A stretch of 64,000 bases of DNA from an uncultured Roseateles sp. (GTDB lineage Bacteria > Pseudomonadota > Gammaproteobacteria > Burkholderiales > Burkholderiaceae_C). Position 1 is the first letter of the stretch; each line of letters begins with the position of its first letter. Shown here piece by piece: positions 8,928-17,726 of the stretch. A program made the translations under genes and the position numbers. Location of the stretch: positions 1 to 64,000 of the forward strand of contig NZ_CAMFJS010000025.1 of assembly GCF_945956965.1 (NCBI RefSeq), in the 5' to 3' direction. The notes beneath the pieces were generated by a model. It had not been told where the DNA came from. It saw nothing but the letters and a program-made list of their open reading frames with translations, and ran no database searches.

Positions 8928-9755
8928 TCAGGCTTGGGTCTGAGCGCTGGCCAGCGTCACTTGCACCGCGGCCTGCATCGCCTCGATGCCGCCGCCTAAG
9001 CGCATGCCGCGCACGGGGCAGGCGTCCAGATAGTCCAGGCCGATGGCCAGGCGCACATAACGCGCATCCGCCAGGCATTGGTTCGACACATCAAAACCCA
9101 GCCAGCCGCCACCTTGCTCGGCCGTGCCGGGCAGTCGGGCCTCGGCCCAGGCGTGGCTGGCCACATGTTCGGCATCGGTGGCCAGATAGCCGCTGACGTA
9201 ACGCGTTGGCACACCGAGCAGGCGCGCGCAGGTGGCGAACACTTGGGCGTGATCCTGGCAAACGCCCAGCCGGCGCTCAAAGGCTTCGGCCGCTGGCGTG
9301 GCGGCGTCGGTGGTGCCGGGCGTGTAGGGCATGTGTTGGGCCAGGGCATGCATCAGGCCCAGCAGGCCTTGCAGGGGCTGAGCCGCCACGGCTTCGGCAT
9401 GGCCGGCAGCAAAGGCGCGCAGTGCGGCATCGGCCTGGGTCAGGGGCGAGTCGCGCAGGAACACGGCTGGGGGGAAGCGCCCGTCCTGCGGGTCCGGGGC
9501 GGGCGGGGCGTCCAGCGTTTCCACCACGCCGCGGGCGAAGAGGTGGATCTCGCTGTGCGGCTGGTCCATGCTCAGCACATGCATCACATTGCCGTAGGCG
9601 TCCAGGCAGCGGCTGGCCTGGGCGGGTAAGTCCAGGGCCCAGCTCAACACCTTTTGGTGGGGGGTGTCCACCGGCGTCAGGCGCAGGTATTGGGTGCTGC
9701 GCTTGACGGGGCTGGCGTAGCGGTAAACCGTTTCGTGGTGGATGGCGAGGTGCAC
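8928..9755 (-). CDS. Transglutaminase-like cysteine peptidase family protein
   Basis: 275 residues: an N-terminal beta domain (Transglut_N type, AIHHETVYRYASPVKRSTQ) and a C-terminal transglutaminase-like core. Catalytic Cys, His and Asp are visible in LGVCQDHAQ, SHAWAEA and GWLGFDVSN. It could act as a peptidase or amide-bond transferase. I placed the start at a GTG at 9755, giving MHLAIHHETVYRY as in homologues; the longer frame would run into the alpha-E gene. It lies 31 bases after the alpha-E stop, inside the ATP-grasp/alpha-E/Anbu operon. Confidence 0.9.
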   Translation of the reverse strand: MHLAIHHETVYRYASPVKRSTQYLRLTPVDTPHQKVLSWALDLPAQASRCLDAYGNVMHVLSMDQPHSEIHLFARGVVETLDAPPAPDPQDGRFPPAVFLRDSPLTQADAALRAFAAGHAEAVAAQPLQGLLGLMHALAQHMPYTPGTTDAATPAAEAFERRLGVCQDHAQVFATCARLLGVPTRYVSGYLATDAEHVASHAWAEARLPGTAEQGGGWLGFDVSNQCLADARYVRLAIGLDYLDACPVRGMRLGGGIEAMQAAVQVTLASAQTQA

Positions 9756-9786
9756 GGCAAGACCCAGGTCGTCGTTCAGAGGCCGC

Positions 9787-10755
9787 TCAATTGGCCTCGA
9801 AATAGGCTTCGCGTACCGCGTCGCCCAGCTGTGCTGACTTGGCCAGGAAGGTCGTGAGCCAATGGTGCACGCCCAGCTCCAGCACTTCGTCCACCGTACC
9901 ATGTTCCAGGCGCAAAGCCATGCGCCCGGCCATTTGCTTGACGATGCGGCCGGCATCCCGCGAGCCGCTGCGGGCCTCGATATGCGGCAGTACATCGCGG
10001 ATTTCGTCGCAGCAAGCGCGCAGCGAGCGCGGCACATCGGGGCGCAAGATCAGCAGCTCGGCCACCCGGCGCGCGTCCAGCCGGTCGCTGTAAACCGCGT
10101 GATAAGCCTCGAAGGCGGAGAGCGAGCGCAGCAGTGCGCTCCAGGTGTAGAAGTCCTGCGCGCTTTCCGCCGCCACCTTCACCGGCGCCAGATTGGCCTG
10201 GGCCGGTTCGATCAGCTGCGACTTCACATCCAGCAAGCGGGCGGTGTTGTCGGCACGTTCGATGAAGGTGCCCAGGCGGATGAAGTAGTAGGCATCGTTG
10301 CGCTGCAAAGTGCCCTGGGTGGCGCCGCGGATCAGGTGCGAGCGCTCCTTCACCCAGTCGAAAAATGTCGACACATTGGGCACGCCGCGCTTGGGCAGTT
10401 CGCGCCCGTCCAGCCAGGTGGCGTTGATGGCCTCCCACATCTCGGCGGTGATCTGGCCGCGCACTGCGTGGGCGTTCTCACGCGCCTGGCGCAGGCAGCT
10501 CAGCACCGAAGCCGGGTTGTTGAGGTCCAGCGCCATGAAGTGAAACAGCTGGTCGGCTTGCAGAGCCTGATTGCTTTTGGTGAAGGCCTCCAGCGTGCCG
10601 GTCACGGCCAGAGGTGCTGCCAACTCGGTCATGGCGCCACGCGACTGCGGCAGCAGTGAGAGGGAATAGGTCACGTCCAGCATGCGCACGAGATTCTCGG
10701 CGCGCTCCACGTAGCGGCTCATCCAGTAAAGCTGGGCGGCGGTTCGACTCAACAT
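9787..10755 (-). CDS. Alpha-E domain-containing protein
   Basis: 322 residues, almost entirely helical, with the alpha-E opening MLSRTAAQLYWMSRYVERAE and later FIERADNTARLLDVK. The biochemical role is unknown. The family is found almost only beside circularly permuted ATP-grasp and transglutaminase genes and is thought to work with them in peptide ligation (published genomic inference). The start ATG at 10755 lies 2 bases after the ATP-grasp stop codon, indicating translational coupling. Confidence 0.92.
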   Translation of the reverse strand: MLSRTAAQLYWMSRYVERAENLVRMLDVTYSLSLLPQSRGAMTELAAPLAVTGTLEAFTKSNQALQADQLFHFMALDLNNPASVLSCLRQARENAHAVRGQITAEMWEAINATWLDGRELPKRGVPNVSTFFDWVKERSHLIRGATQGTLQRNDAYYFIRLGTFIERADNTARLLDVKSQLIEPAQANLAPVKVAAESAQDFYTWSALLRSLSAFEAYHAVYSDRLDARRVAELLILRPDVPRSLRACCDEIRDVLPHIEARSGSRDAGRIVKQMAGRMALRLEHGTVDEVLELGVHHWLTTFLAKSAQLGDAVREAYFEAN

Positions 10756-10757
10756 GA

Positions 10758-12185
10758 TCAGGCCTCCAGAATCCAAGTGTCTTTGGTGCCGCCGCCTTGG
10801 CTGCTGTTCACCACCAGCGAGCCTTGCTTGAGCGCCACCCGTGTCAGGCCGCCGGCCACCATGGTGACCTCCTTGCCGGTCAGCACAAAAGGCCGCAGGT
10901 CAATATGGCGCGGTGCGATGCCGGCCTCCACAAAGGTGGGGCAGCTGGAGAGGCATAGCGTCGGCTGGGCGATGTAGTTGCTCGGGTTGGCGCTGACGCG
11001 GGCGCGGAAGTCTTCGATCTCGGCCTGGGTGGAGGCCGGCCCCACCAACATGCCGTAGCCGCCCGCGCCGTGCACCTCCTTGACAACCAAATCGCCCATA
11101 TTGGCCAGCACATGGTCCAGATCGGCCGGCTTGCGGCATTGCCAGGTCGGCACGTTGTGCAGGATGGGTTCCTCGTTCAGGTAGAAGCGGATCATGTCCG
11201 GCACATAGGGGTAGATGGATTTGTCGTCCGCCACGCCGGTGCCGATGGCATTGGCCAGAATCACATGGCCCTGCTTGTAGACCGAGAGCAGGCCCGGCAC
11301 GCCCAGCATGGAGTCGGCGCGGAAGGCCAGCGGGTCGAGGAAGGCGTCGTCGATGCGGCGGTAGATCACATCCACCCGCTTCGGGCCCACGGTGGTGCGC
11401 ATGTACAAAAACTCGTCTTTGACGAAGAGGTCTTGACCCTCCACCAGCTCCACCCCCATCTGCTGGGCCAGGAAGGCGTGCTCGAAGTAGGCGCTGTTGA
11501 AGGGGCCCGGCGTCAGCACCACGCAGGTCGGGTGCTCGGCCACGCTGGCGTGGCGCAAGGTATTGAGCAGCAGGGTGGGGTAGTGCGCCACTGGCGCCAC
11601 CGAGTAGCGGGCGAACAGCTCGGGGAAGAGCCGCATCATCATCTTGCGGTTTTCCAGCATATAGCTGACACCCGAGGGCACGCGCAGATTGTCTTCCAGC
11701 ACGTAGTAGCCGCCGTCGGAATGGCGAATCAGATCGACCCCGGTGATGTGGGCGTAAATGCCCAGCGGCAGGTCCAGGCCCTGCATGGCCGGCTGGTACT
11801 GCGCATTGGCAAACACCTGCTCGGCGGGGATCAGGCCGGCCTTGATGATTTCATGGTCGTGATAGATGTCCCACAGGAATTTGTTGAGGGCGCTGACGCG
11901 TTGGCGCAGCCCGGCTTCCAGCATCTGCCACTCCGAAGCCGGCACGATGCGCGGCACCGTGTCGAAAGGAATCAGGCGTTCCGCGCCGGCCTCATCGCCG
12001 TAGACCGCGAAGGTGATGCCGACGCGGTGGAAAAGCAAGTCAGCCTCGGCGCGCTTTTGCGCCAGGGCGGCGGGCGTCTGGGCGTGCAGCCAATCGGCAA
12101 AAGCCTGGTAGTGCGGCCTGAGTGCGCCGCTGGCCAACAGCATTTCATCGAAATGACCCGGTGCGGGAAGAGTGAGCGCATGCAT
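10758..12185 (-). CDS. Circularly permuted ATP-grasp type 2 protein
   Basis: 475 residues typical of the DUF404/DUF407 ATP-grasp group: AGAERLIPFDTVPRI, LYHDHEI-type stretch DIYHDHEIIKAG, VDLIRHSDGGYYVLEDNLRVPSGVSYMLENR, IYRRIDDAFLDPL, VHGAGGYGMLVGP and the C-terminal NSSQGGGTKDTW. ATP-grasp enzymes join a carboxylate to an amine through an acyl-phosphate. In this context a peptide-tagging or peptide-synthesis role has been proposed but not shown. It is the first gene of the four-gene leftward operon. I used the ATG at 12185 (MHALTLPAPGHFDEM); an upstream in-frame ATG at 12227 is an alternative. Confidence 0.92.
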   Translation of the reverse strand: MHALTLPAPGHFDEMLLASGALRPHYQAFADWLHAQTPAALAQKRAEADLLFHRVGITFAVYGDEAGAERLIPFDTVPRIVPASEWQMLEAGLRQRVSALNKFLWDIYHDHEIIKAGLIPAEQVFANAQYQPAMQGLDLPLGIYAHITGVDLIRHSDGGYYVLEDNLRVPSGVSYMLENRKMMMRLFPELFARYSVAPVAHYPTLLLNTLRHASVAEHPTCVVLTPGPFNSAYFEHAFLAQQMGVELVEGQDLFVKDEFLYMRTTVGPKRVDVIYRRIDDAFLDPLAFRADSMLGVPGLLSVYKQGHVILANAIGTGVADDKSIYPYVPDMIRFYLNEEPILHNVPTWQCRKPADLDHVLANMGDLVVKEVHGAGGYGMLVGPASTQAEIEDFRARVSANPSNYIAQPTLCLSSCPTFVEAGIAPRHIDLRPFVLTGKEVTMVAGGLTRVALKQGSLVVNSSQGGGTKDTWILEA

Positions 12186-12704
12186 GAGTGAAATGACTCC
12201 CGGTGGGCGTGAACCAGATTGATGCATCCAGCAATGCAAGCCCTGTGCCTGAGCCAGGGCCCATGCCGGTGCGCCTGCAAGGCCTGAGCTTGAGCGATCT
12301 TGGTGCGCTTTATGTACGGACTTGAACCTAGTCCCAGCCTGTGCACTGCGCTGGGGCAGAGTGCGCGCGCGGGGCCAGGGCCGCGTCGGCCGCAAATGTC
12401 ATCGTGATGACATGCCTGCTCAGGAGAATTAGGGATTGACGCCTAGCGCTAGCCCGAATTTCTGACTTGCATCTCGACTCCACAGACCTCGCTCGCCCAG
12501 CCCTGAGGCCATGCCCGGGCCACTGCGCAAGCCCTTGGCGGCACCGCCAAGCCCGAACGAGCGCGGCAGTCGCGCCTCACTTCAACGCCGCCCACCCTGC
12601 CTCGCCAACGTTTCCCGCGCGAGTCTGAGGCGGGCTGCCCCATGCCGATGCATGGCCTCGCCCTTTCCAAGCCCCTTGAATCTACACACGACGAGTCGAC
12701 CCGC
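12186..12704. other. Divergent intergenic region (519 bp) between ATP-grasp operon and chemoreceptor
   Basis: No convincing gene is present; reading frames here have no family features. It must hold the promoters for both the leftward Anbu operon and the rightward chemoreceptor gene. The only clear structures are an 18-bp near-perfect dyad at 12396-12413 and a 10-bp palindrome CTAGCGCTAG at 12443-12452. Confidence 0.6.
12396..12413. promoter_or_regulatory. Inverted repeat, candidate operator (8-bp arms, 2-bp centre)
   Basis: ATGTCATC-GT-GATGACAT: both arms match perfectly. The short spacer and A/T-flanked arms look like a dimeric regulator site (GntR-like or similar) rather than a terminator, since no T-run follows on either strand. 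It lies 211 bases upstream of the ATP-grasp start and 292 upstream of the chemoreceptor start, so it could serve either. The regulator is unknown. Confidence 0.4.
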
Positions 12705-14609
12705 ATGACCCAACACCATCTGAGTCTGAAAACCCGCTTCATCCTGGTCGGGCTGATCGCTCTGCTGCTGAGCGTGGTGCCCAGCGCTTTGCTGATTGGC
12801 AAATACGCCAGCGAATCCGAGCAGGCTGCGCGCGAGGCCCAGGGCTTGCCGCCCAATGAAGCCTGGCAAGCGGCGTTGAAGGCCATGCAAATGCACCGCC
12901 AGCTTGGTGCCGAGGCCTTGTCCACCCGGCCTGCCGCGCGCGAGGAATTGCCGGCCGCGCAACAGGCGGTGCGTGCGGCGCTGGCCACCATCACGGCGCG
13001 GTTGGCCGTCAATGAAGACGCATCCGCCCGCAATCTCGCCGCAGTCAAAGCCGTGAGCACGCAGTTCGACGCGCTCGCCGCCGCCGTGCGCGATGGCCAG
13101 CTGGACCTGGCCAAGCTGCTGGGCGGCCACCAGGCGCTGGCGGCGCAAAGCTTCCGCGCCATGGGCGAGCTCAATCATGATGCGGGCCTGTCGCTGGAGG
13201 TCGACCCGGCTCTGTATCACGCGGTCATCGCCGGCCTGCAGATTTCGCCCCAGGTGGGCGATGCCTTGTCTGAACTTAGCAGCATGGCGCGCGCCGCCGC
13301 GGTGGATGAAATCGCTCAGCTCACGGCAGCCCTGACCCGCTACCGCGAGAGCAATGAGGCCTTGCAGCAAGAGGTGCGCCTGGCGATTCATGCCAGTGGC
13401 AGCGAGAGCCACCTGGCTCCTGCCCTCAGCGCACTGCTGCCCCAGGCGCAGCAGCAACGCAAGCTGGTGGATGAGGCCTTGAAGGCGGTGAGCCTGGATG
13501 TGAACTATCCGCTGGAGCAGTTGGCGGCCAGCTTTTCCAATGCGGCCGCGCTGCAGTCGGAGCTCTCGGCCCAGGTGCTCAAAACCCTGGGCACTGAGTT
13601 GACGCAGCGCCGCGAGCAAAGCGCTTTCAAACGCAATGCCTTGCTGAGCACCTTGGTCCTGCTGCTGTCCGTCATGGGCTGGGTGATGCTGCGCGCCATG
13701 CGTCATTTGCTGGCGCCGGTGGCGCAGATGATTGACGTGGCCGAACGCATTGCGGGCGGCGACCTGAGCCAGCCGGTGCCGCTGGGCCGGCGTGATGAGA
13801 TGGGCCGGGTGCTGGTGGCACTGCAGCATATGCAAGCGCGGCTGCGCCAGCTGGTGGAAGAGATACACGCCGGCGCCGGCAATATTCGCAGCGCGGCGCA
13901 GGAGATCGCCCTGGGCAATCAAGACCTGGCCTCGCGCACCGAGCAGGCGGCGGCGCAGCTGCAGCAAACCTCGGCCAATGTGGACTTCCTGGACCAGGTG
14001 GTGCGCGACAGCACCCGCGCCGTGGGCGAGGCGGCCGGCCTGGCGCAGCGCACCTCCGGCGTGGCGGGCGATGGTGGCCGGGTGGTGGAGCAACTGGCCA
14101 GCACCATGGCGTCCATCCACGAGTCATCGAATCGCATTGCCGACATCACCGGCTTGATCGACGGCCTGGCCTTCCAGACCAATATCCTGGCCCTGAACGC
14201 CGCCGTTGAAGCCGCCCGCGCCGGCGAGCAAGGGCGCGGCTTTGCGGTGGTGGCGGCCGAGGTGCGCTCGCTCGCCGGGCGCAGTGCTGCGGCGGCGCGC
14301 GAGATCAAGGTCTTGATTCAGAGCTCCGTTGAGCGGGTGGAAAGCGGCGCCACCTTGGCCACCGATGCCGGCCAAGCCATGAAAAACATTCTTGCCCAGG
14401 TGAACCAGGTGAGCAGCGTGATCCAGGGCATGGACGGCCAGGCCCGCAGCCAGGCCGAACAGACTCATGACCTGGGTGATGCCGTGCGCGCCATCGATGC
14501 GATGACGCAGCAAAACGCTGCCTTGGTCGAGCAATCGGCCGCCTCAGCAATGGCTTTGCGCGGTCAGGCGGAGAGCATGGACGCGGCGGTGCAGGCCTTC
14601 AGGCTCTGA
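12705..14609 (+). CDS. Methyl-accepting chemotaxis protein
   Basis: 634 residues. A first membrane segment (about residues 10-30), a periplasmic helical region to about 320, a second membrane segment (LLSTLVLLLSVMGWVML), a HAMP domain, and a long signalling domain. The conserved hairpin tip reads FQTNILALNAAVEAARAGEQ followed by GRGFAVVAAEVRSLAGRSA. It transmits a periplasmic signal to CheW/CheA. The C-terminus ends in QAFRL with no CheR-binding pentapeptide. The ligand is unknown. The ATG at 12705 gives a normal short basic N-terminus before the membrane segment. No other che genes are nearby, as is common for scattered receptors. Confidence 0.93.
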   Translation: MTQHHLSLKTRFILVGLIALLLSVVPSALLIGKYASESEQAAREAQGLPPNEAWQAALKAMQMHRQLGAEALSTRPAAREELPAAQQAVRAALATITARLAVNEDASARNLAAVKAVSTQFDALAAAVRDGQLDLAKLLGGHQALAAQSFRAMGELNHDAGLSLEVDPALYHAVIAGLQISPQVGDALSELSSMARAAAVDEIAQLTAALTRYRESNEALQQEVRLAIHASGSESHLAPALSALLPQAQQQRKLVDEALKAVSLDVNYPLEQLAASFSNAAALQSELSAQVLKTLGTELTQRREQSAFKRNALLSTLVLLLSVMGWVMLRAMRHLLAPVAQMIDVAERIAGGDLSQPVPLGRRDEMGRVLVALQHMQARLRQLVEEIHAGAGNIRSAAQEIALGNQDLASRTEQAAAQLQQTSANVDFLDQVVRDSTRAVGEAAGLAQRTSGVAGDGGRVVEQLASTMASIHESSNRIADITGLIDGLAFQTNILALNAAVEAARAGEQGRGFAVVAAEVRSLAGRSAAAAREIKVLIQSSVERVESGATLATDAGQAMKNILAQVNQVSSVIQGMDGQARSQAEQTHDLGDAVRAIDAMTQQNAALVEQSAASAMALRGQAESMDAAVQAFRL

Positions 14610-14799
14610 GCTGGCGAGGGCGGCGGCTGGCGCTGCTTCTTGCGTGCAGCAAGCGAAGCGTCGAGTTCCACTGAGTCCAGTGGATGCCGCTGCGCATGAA
14701 GGTGAATCTCTGTGATGGCCGCCCCCCGGCCAAGGCGATATGCTCACCCGCATCGAACGCTGCGTTCCCAACTCGCCGCCCTCGGGCCCGATCTTCACC

Positions 14800-16545
14800 A
14801 TGCTCGCCACCCTCCGCTTGCGCCTGTCTTTTGCCATCACTCTGTCCTGCCTGATGGCACTGGCTGCGGGCACTTTGCTTGCCACGCCGACGGCCCAGGC
14901 GGCGCCTCACAAGCAGCCGCGTCAGCAGCAAGAACAAGCCGCGCCGGCGCCCACCAGCGTCGCCACCGAGCCAGGCGATGCGCCGGAAGCGGCTGGCGCC
15001 TTGCTCGCCCAGGGCGGCGCCTTGCCGGCCAGCGAGGGCGTGCCGGTGATGGTGTTGAATCGCCAGATCACCGCTTTCCGGGCCACTTTCATGGGCACGC
15101 AGCCGGCGGATCGGGCGCGCCGGGCTCAGCTGGTCATCAACGAGTTGCTGGCGCGGGTGGGCGCGGGCGTGGTGACGGTGCGCAAAGAACTCCAGGGCCG
15201 GGTGCTGATGGTGGATGGCGAGATGGTCTTCTTCCTCACCGCGGACGACGTCAATCTGGATGAGCGCGAAACGCTGGAGCAAGCGGCCAGCCACGCCAAG
15301 CACCAGCTGGAACAAGTCATCAACGAAACCCGTGAGAGCCGCGATGGCTCGCGCCTGTGGCATGGCGCGCTGGCCACGCTGGTGGCCTCGGCCGTTTTTG
15401 TGGGTCTGGTGCTGTTGGTGCTGCGCGGGCGCAATCTGGCTGCGTCCAAGCTGGTGGGCTTGATGCGGACCAAGCATGTGCGCTTGGAAATCGCCGGTAC
15501 CCAGCTGCTGCAGCGCGACAAGGTGCTGACCTTTTTACACCTGGCGCTGCGACTGGCCAGCTGGGGGCTGCTGGCTTTGCTGTCCTACCAATGGCTCAGT
15601 TATGTGCTGAGCCAATTCCCCTACACCCGGCCCTGGGGTGAGCAGCTCAGTGGCTACTTGCTGCATGTGGCGGGACGGATCGCCATGGGCATCTTGCATG
15701 CCTTGCCCGATCTGTTTGTGGCGCTGGTGATCTTTGCCATCGCTCGCACGTCCATCAACATCATGAGCCCGGTGTTTGACCGCATCGAGCGCGGCGAAGT
15801 CAGCTTGGGCTGGCTGGACCGCGACACCGTGCGCGCCACGCGCCGCATCATCAGCTTCGCCGTTTGGATGTTCGCGCTGGTGATGGCCTATCCCTATCTG
15901 CCGGGCTCAGGCTCCGAGGCCTTCAAGGGCGTGTCGGTGCTTTTGGGTTTGATGATTTCGCTGGGCGCTTCCAGCATCGTGGGCCAGGGCGCCAGCGGCA
16001 TGATTCTGATGTTCTCGCGCACCATCCGCGTTGGCGAGTTCGTGCGCATCGCCGACCACGAGGGCACGGTGGTCGAGCTGGGCATGTTTGCCACCCGCAT
16101 CCGCACCGGCCTGGGTGAAGAACTCAGCATGCCCAACTCCCTGGTGCTGGGCACGGTGACCAAGAACTACTCGCGCGCGGTGAAAGGCCCGGGCTTCATC
16201 GTCGATACCACGGTGACGATTGGCTACGACACGCCCTGGCGCCAGGTCGAGGCCATGCTGGAAGAAGCAGCACGGCGCACGCCCGGCGTGCTGGTCAGCC
16301 CGGCGCCACAGGTGTTCCAGACCGCGCTGTCTGACTTCTATCCCGAGTACCGACTGGTCTGCCAGGCCGTGCCCAGCCAGCCGCGTCCGCGCGCTGAGGT
16401 GCTGAGCAATCTGCACGCCAATATCCAGGACGTGTTCAATGAGTACGGCGTGCAAATCATGTCGCCGCACTACCTGGGGGACCCCGAGCAAGCCAAGTTC
16501 GTGCCCAAGAGCGCCTGGTTCACTGCACCAGCCAAGCCGGACTGA
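14800..16545 (+). CDS. MscS-family mechanosensitive ion channel
   Basis: About 581 residues. A signal peptide (ending TAQA), a periplasmic region to about 190, then several membrane segments and the MscS core: the pore-lining helix GASSIVGQGASGMILMFSRT, the beta domain RVGEFVRIADHEGTVVELG, PNSLVLGTVTKNYSR and the C-terminal alpha/beta part. It should open on membrane tension to release osmolytes. I placed the start at 14800 because it gives a clean signal peptide; an in-frame ATG at 14740 would add 20 residues. An imperfect hairpin lies after the stop at 16631-16660. Confidence 0.9.
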   Translation: MLATLRLRLSFAITLSCLMALAAGTLLATPTAQAAPHKQPRQQQEQAAPAPTSVATEPGDAPEAAGALLAQGGALPASEGVPVMVLNRQITAFRATFMGTQPADRARRAQLVINELLARVGAGVVTVRKELQGRVLMVDGEMVFFLTADDVNLDERETLEQAASHAKHQLEQVINETRESRDGSRLWHGALATLVASAVFVGLVLLVLRGRNLAASKLVGLMRTKHVRLEIAGTQLLQRDKVLTFLHLALRLASWGLLALLSYQWLSYVLSQFPYTRPWGEQLSGYLLHVAGRIAMGILHALPDLFVALVIFAIARTSINIMSPVFDRIERGEVSLGWLDRDTVRATRRIISFAVWMFALVMAYPYLPGSGSEAFKGVSVLLGLMISLGASSIVGQGASGMILMFSRTIRVGEFVRIADHEGTVVELGMFATRIRTGLGEELSMPNSLVLGTVTKNYSRAVKGPGFIVDTTVTIGYDTPWRQVEAMLEEAARRTPGVLVSPAPQVFQTALSDFYPEYRLVCQAVPSQPRPRAEVLSNLHANIQDVFNEYGVQIMSPHYLGDPEQAKFVPKSAWFTAPAKPD

Positions 16546-16630
16546 GTCGCTTAGGGTCGGCGCCCGGGCGGCCTTGTCCCCAAGATTGCGCTTGGCCTGC
16601 GGCCCGCTTCGGTCAGATACTCAAGCGCCA

Positions 16631-16660
16631 CCCTCAGCAGCGCCAAAAAGGCGCTGAGGG
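16631..16660. repeat. Imperfect hairpin between mscS-family gene and GH19 gene
   Basis: CCCTC-(AGC bulge)-AGCGCC, an AAAAA loop, then GGCGCT-GAGGG. The stem is 11 bp with a 3-base bulge. There is no T-run after it on the + strand, so it is not a canonical terminator. It could stabilise the 3' end of the channel mRNA or be a small palindromic repeat. Confidence 0.4.
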
Positions 16661-16717
16661 CGTGGCCCGCGGGGTGCCGGCTGCGCCCTCCGATCAGTGG
16701 CTGGGGAGTGTCTGACC

Positions 16718-17521
16718 ATGTGCATTCAAGGACCGGTGGGGCGGGGCTCGCATAACGACATCATCGATGTGATGGTGGTGCAGAACCTCTTGAACATGAA
16801 TCTGGGCCGCTATGCCGGCGTGCAGCCTCCGGCCCAGTTGCAGCCCGATGGGCGCATCGGCCTGAAGACCATCGATGCGATCCAGCAATTTGAGACTCGC
16901 ATCATGGGCTTGCCCGAGTCCGACGGCATCATCGTGCCCGGCGATGCCACGCTGAAGGCGCTGATCGCCGGCCTGCCGCCCGGCTATGTCGAAGAAAAGC
17001 TGGCCATCGTGATGCCGCAGGCCACCGCCAGTCGCATCGATCTGTACTACCAGCCCCTCTTGGCCGGCATGCCCAAATACGGCATCACCAGCGAGCTGCA
17101 AATCGCGCACTTTCTGGCCCAGCTGGCGCATGAGTCGGGTTCTTTCCTGTATCCGGAAGAACTGGCCAGTGGCGAGGCCTACGAGGGCCGCAATGATCTG
17201 GGCAACACCCAGCCGGGTGATGGTCGCCGCTTCAAAGGCCGGGGCCTGATCCAGCTCACCGGCCGCGCCAACTACACCCGCTACAGCCAGGCCAGCGGGC
17301 AGGACTTTGTTTCACACCCCGAGCGCATCGCCAATGAACCGCTTTTGGCCGTGGACGTGGCCTGCTGGTTCTGGGCCGATAAGCGCATCGGCCCCATGGC
17401 CGACCGTGACGATGTGAAGGCCGTCACCAAGGCCATCAACGGCCAAGCGGACGGGCCCAACACCCATCTGAAATCCCGGCTGGAATTCTTGTTCCGCGCC
17501 AAGTCCTTGATTGGCATTTGA
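16718..17521 (+). CDS. Peptidoglycan-binding GH19 chitinase/lysozyme-like protein
   Basis: 267 residues. The first ~85 resemble a peptidoglycan-binding-like helical module of the DGRIGLKTIDAIQQFE type. The rest is a glycoside hydrolase family 19 domain: ELQIAHFLAQLAHESGSF with the presumed catalytic Glu, then YEGRNDLGNTQPGDGRRFKG and GRGLIQLTGRANYTRYS. Such proteins are phage endolysins, secreted lysozymes or type VI effectors. No signal peptide is seen, which favours an endolysin- or effector-like origin (inference). The ATG at 16718 has GGGGAG 9 bases upstream. It lies next to tRNA-Arg, but no other phage genes are visible. Confidence 0.82.
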   Translation: MCIQGPVGRGSHNDIIDVMVVQNLLNMNLGRYAGVQPPAQLQPDGRIGLKTIDAIQQFETRIMGLPESDGIIVPGDATLKALIAGLPPGYVEEKLAIVMPQATASRIDLYYQPLLAGMPKYGITSELQIAHFLAQLAHESGSFLYPEELASGEAYEGRNDLGNTQPGDGRRFKGRGLIQLTGRANYTRYSQASGQDFVSHPERIANEPLLAVDVACWFWADKRIGPMADRDDVKAVTKAINGQADGPNTHLKSRLEFLFRAKSLIGI

Positions 17522-17630
17522 TGGCCAAGGGCGCGTTCGATGCAGGAAGACGAGGGGGCGATTGGCTGCTGGAGTCGACCCGTGGTGGGTGGCAGCGGTG
17601 GCTGTTGCAGGGAACAGCGCGGAGGGGGGA

Positions 17631-17705
17631 TGGTGCGACCGGCAAGAATCGAACTTGCGCCTAAGCCTTCGGAGGGCCCAATGATATCCACTTCACCACG
17701 GTCGC
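17631..17705 (-). tRNA. tRNA-Arg(CCG)
   Basis: The minus strand from 17705 to 17631 folds as a full cloverleaf of 75 bases. The acceptor stem GCGACCG pairs with CGGTCGC, then discriminator A and an encoded CCA. The D arm is GTGA/TCAT. The anticodon arm GGGCC/GGCTT encloses the loop CTCCGAA with anticodon CCG. The T arm GCAAG/CTTGC encloses TTCGATT. It reads CGG arginine codons. It converges with the GH19 gene. A TAGAAT box at 17721-17726 (minus strand) is a plausible -10 just upstream. Confidence 0.93.
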
Positions 17706-17720
17706 AGCGATTGGAGCCGG

Positions 17721-17726
17721 ATTCTA
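17721..17726 (-). promoter_or_regulatory. Candidate -10 box for tRNA-Arg
   Basis: On the minus strand this reads TAGAAT (5 of 6 consensus), placing a start site about 8 bases before the tRNA 5' end. No good -35 is found at the standard distance. Confidence 0.35.

Noticed and set aside
12449-13174. Minus-strand frame overlapping the chemoreceptor start and the divergent spacer
   Set aside because: Low-complexity Arg/Ala/Ser-rich product, mostly antisense to the chemoreceptor gene.
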